From: Ktedonobacteria bacterium brp13
GTDB taxonomy: Bacteria > Chloroflexota > Ktedonobacteria > Ktedonobacterales > Ktedonobacteraceae
Assembly: GCA_015099395.1 (NCBI GenBank)
Contig: AP024096.1
Span: 7,791,485-7,855,484, forward strand
Direction: 5' to 3'
Length of the DNA: 64,000 bases
A program made the translations under genes and the position numbers. The notes below the pieces were generated by a model that was not told where the DNA came from, did no database searches, and saw nothing but the letters and a program-made list of their open reading frames with translations. Position 1 is the first letter of the stretch. Each line of letters opens with the position of its first letter. Positions 62,418 to 64,000 of this stretch are shown here, in pieces.

Positions 62418-64000
62418 TTAATGAGTGTGAGAATGCAGTGCAGGTGCTATTTTCACGTTATGGAGTCGTGAAGGCGCACTAATGACGACATTGTCTCCTT
62501 CTTGTAGTCCTGCAAGAACTTCGTAGGTTCCATTCGTGCCGCGTTCCAGGATAACGGGGACTACTTTAAGCGAGTGTCCGTCGTTTGAGCTTTCGAGCAC
62601 ATAGGTGGCTTGTAGCCCGAGTGCCGCCATGTTGGGTGACCGATTCTCCATCTGTGTGAGCATGCTTTGTGCTCTAATCTTTGCTACGTTTACTTGTTGT
62701 TGGTTAATAATAGCGGCTTGTCCTGTACTGGCGCTTTGGGCGAAGGTTACGGCGCTTGCAGGGACGAGTAGTGCCTGCGTATTATTTTCAAGCATGATAG
62801 TAGCATTCGCAGTCATATTTGGGAGTAGATGCATGCCTTTGCTGCTCTGCGGATCGATATTGATTATTACCGGGAAGGTGATGTCATTGGGTGTTGTGAG
62901 ACCGTTGGGTGACTCAGTACTGGCCAGGCCATTAGATAAGAGTTCGCTGACGATGCCGCTAAAGATATGCGTGCCATATGCTCGAACGGTAAACTGCACT
63001 TTCTGTCCGATCTGTACCTTCTCGATATCTGACTCTTTGACATAGGCCTCGATCTGCTGCACGTCGTTAAGGTCGACCAGTTGGATAAAGATACCACCAG
63101 CACCTGCGCCGGTGCCTGGTGCAACGTTGATCGGGTCGCCGGGAGGTCCACCAATGGTGCCATTGATTGTGCTGACGACACCATCATGTGGTGCAATCAG
63201 GATAGTATGATCCAGATTATGGTTAGCTGCATCGAGCAGCGCATAGGCACACTCTAGTTGTCCTTCGGCTGCTACCTCCTCGATCACTGCTTCAGATGGG
63301 GCTGTCTCCTCTGCTTCGACTCTAGCCAGACTCAGCGCCAGTTGAATACTTCCTTCGGCCTGGGTAATATTCACATTGGTGTTGGTATGTGTCTGCGCAA
63401 TGGCGGTGGTGTCTTTGCGTACTTGTGCTGTGGAGGCATCTACATCGGCTTGTGCCTGTTCAACGTCATGTTGATAATTTTGCTGGGCCAGGTTTACGCA
63501 GTTTTTATATGTATTGCTTGAGGACGTCGCTTGCGGTGTAGGTGTGGGTGTCGGTGTTTTGGCAGTTGTTGTTGCGATAGTTATGATCGTTGGTGTAGAT
63601 GGAAAGATGCCTGTTGTTACAGGATTAGTAAGAGTGCCAGGAATGTTTCCTCCATTGTTTGTAGGGGGTGGCGTGTTGTTTGTAGTACTCGTAGTCGTAT
63701 TGGAACTTACGCACGTTGCTAGATCCTTCTGACGTTGAAGCTGTGCGACGTGGACACGTGTGGCTGCTGCCTTTTTGATCTGATTCAGCGTGGTCTGGTC
63801 GACAGTGAGGGCTATTTCGGCGGCTGTCAGGTTAGCGTTAGCCTGCCCATTGATGGTGTGCAGGTTATCTTCGGCTCTATGGACAGCTACAGATGCAGAG
63901 GCGATGCGGGCGTTAATTGATGCTAGTGTCTGTCCCCTATGTGCGAGTGTCGTAGCAAGGTTATTCTCTGCGGTGTATACTGCGACATGTGCCGCGTTTA
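62418..64000 (-). CDS. HlyD-family efflux adaptor, 5' end outside the window
   Basis: Periplasmic-adaptor/membrane-fusion protein of an RND or MacB-type exporter. The frame stays open from the stop at 62418 to the window edge (at least 527 residues), so GTG 63374 is not the start. Order: coiled-coil helix (AENNLATTLAHRGQTLASIN and on), a Thr/Pro/Asn-rich loop of about 70 residues bracketed by two Cys (ATCVSS and KNCVNL), the return helix, lipoyl half (LIAPHDGVVSTINGTIGG), beta-barrel (VQIGQKVQFTVRAYG) and the membrane-proximal part (YEVLAGLQEGDNVVIS) with a His-rich end. The low-complexity loop at the hairpin tip is unusual. Confidence 0.87.
   Translation of the reverse strand, partial: NAAHVAVYTAENNLATTLAHRGQTLASINARIASASVAVHRAEDNLHTINGQANANLTAAEIALTVDQTTLNQIKKAAATRVHVAQLQRQKDLATCVSSNTTTSTTNNTPPPTNNGGNIPGTLTNPVTTGIFPSTPTIITIATTTAKTPTPTPTPQATSSSNTYKNCVNLAQQNYQHDVEQAQADVDASTAQVRKDTTAIAQTHTNTNVNITQAEGSIQLALSLARVEAEETAPSEAVIEEVAAEGQLECAYALLDAANHNLDHTILIAPHDGVVSTINGTIGGPPGDPINVAPGTGAGAGGIFIQLVDLNDVQQIEAYVKESDIEKVQIGQKVQFTVRAYGTHIFSGIVSELLSNGLASTESPNGLTTPNDITFPVIINIDPQSSKGMHLLPNMTANATIMLENNTQALLVPASAVTFAQSASTGQAAIINQQQVNVAKIRAQSMLTQMENRSPNMAALGLQATYVLESSNDGHSLKVVPVILERGTNGTYEVLAGLQEGDNVVISAPSRLHNVKIAPALHSHTH

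Noticed and set aside
63514..63732. Val/Gly-rich plus-strand frame near the window end
   Set aside because: It is the reverse of the Thr/Pro-rich loop of the efflux adaptor, whose frame is open through the whole region.

Overview
The window reads like chromosomal DNA of a Chloroflexota bacterium of the Ktedonobacteria type. This is inference, not proof: the gene mix is Gram-positive-like (CsoR copper control, DesK-like and OmpR-type two-component pairs, an ECF sigma factor with a C-terminal NTF2-like domain, a class A PBP), Shine-Dalgarno sites are strong, and there is a large load of IS elements, MITE-like repeats and transposase relics. No rRNA, tRNA or CRISPR array was seen.

Layout. 1-5.3 kb: copper block (copA, a permease with a His/Met-rich tail, csoR, copZ), with TACCC-N9-GGGTA boxes at +1 of two consensus promoters. 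5.3-10.9 kb: a cysteine-desulfurase-like enzyme, homoserine dehydrogenase, two transposase relics and a secreted phosphoesterase-like protein. 11.0-15.8 kb: two copies of a ~162-bp MITE in opposite orientation bracket a trpB2 gene split by an IS1-like element, itself split by an IS481-like element; both target duplications are intact. 15.9-31.9 kb: lacZ, a Gfo/Idh/MocA oxidoreductase, VOC protein, ECF sigma factor, flavodoxin, YCII protein, a MOSC/reductase/[2Fe-2S] fusion, a MerR-controlled quinone oxidoreductase, a methyltransferase, a ClC transporter and a MarR regulator.

32.0-40.9 kb: a divergent module. Leftward are a response regulator, histidine kinase and secreted esterase; rightward are an MFS transporter, acyl-CoA ligase, membrane acyltransferase and lipoprotein esterase. 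Direct repeats phased at 11 bp lie between them. A reasonable reading is sensing, external ester cleavage, uptake and CoA activation of one substrate. 41.0-50.1 kb: an accessory island with an internally deleted transposase, a second MITE, an unknown coiled protein, a chimeric ORF coupled to Tn554-like tnpB/tnpC genes, a truncated tnpA, and gene fragments. 50.3-64 kb: a DesK/DesR-like pair, a RelE-like/UvrD-like helicase fusion, a zinc-ribbon protein, a fatty-acid desaturase, fabF, a class A PBP, and an efflux adaptor that runs off the window end.

The most unusual items are the RelE-helicase fusion, the nested insertion in trpB2, the phased repeats of the esterase/transport module, the chimeric gene before tnpB, and a Cys-bracketed Thr/Pro loop in the efflux adaptor.
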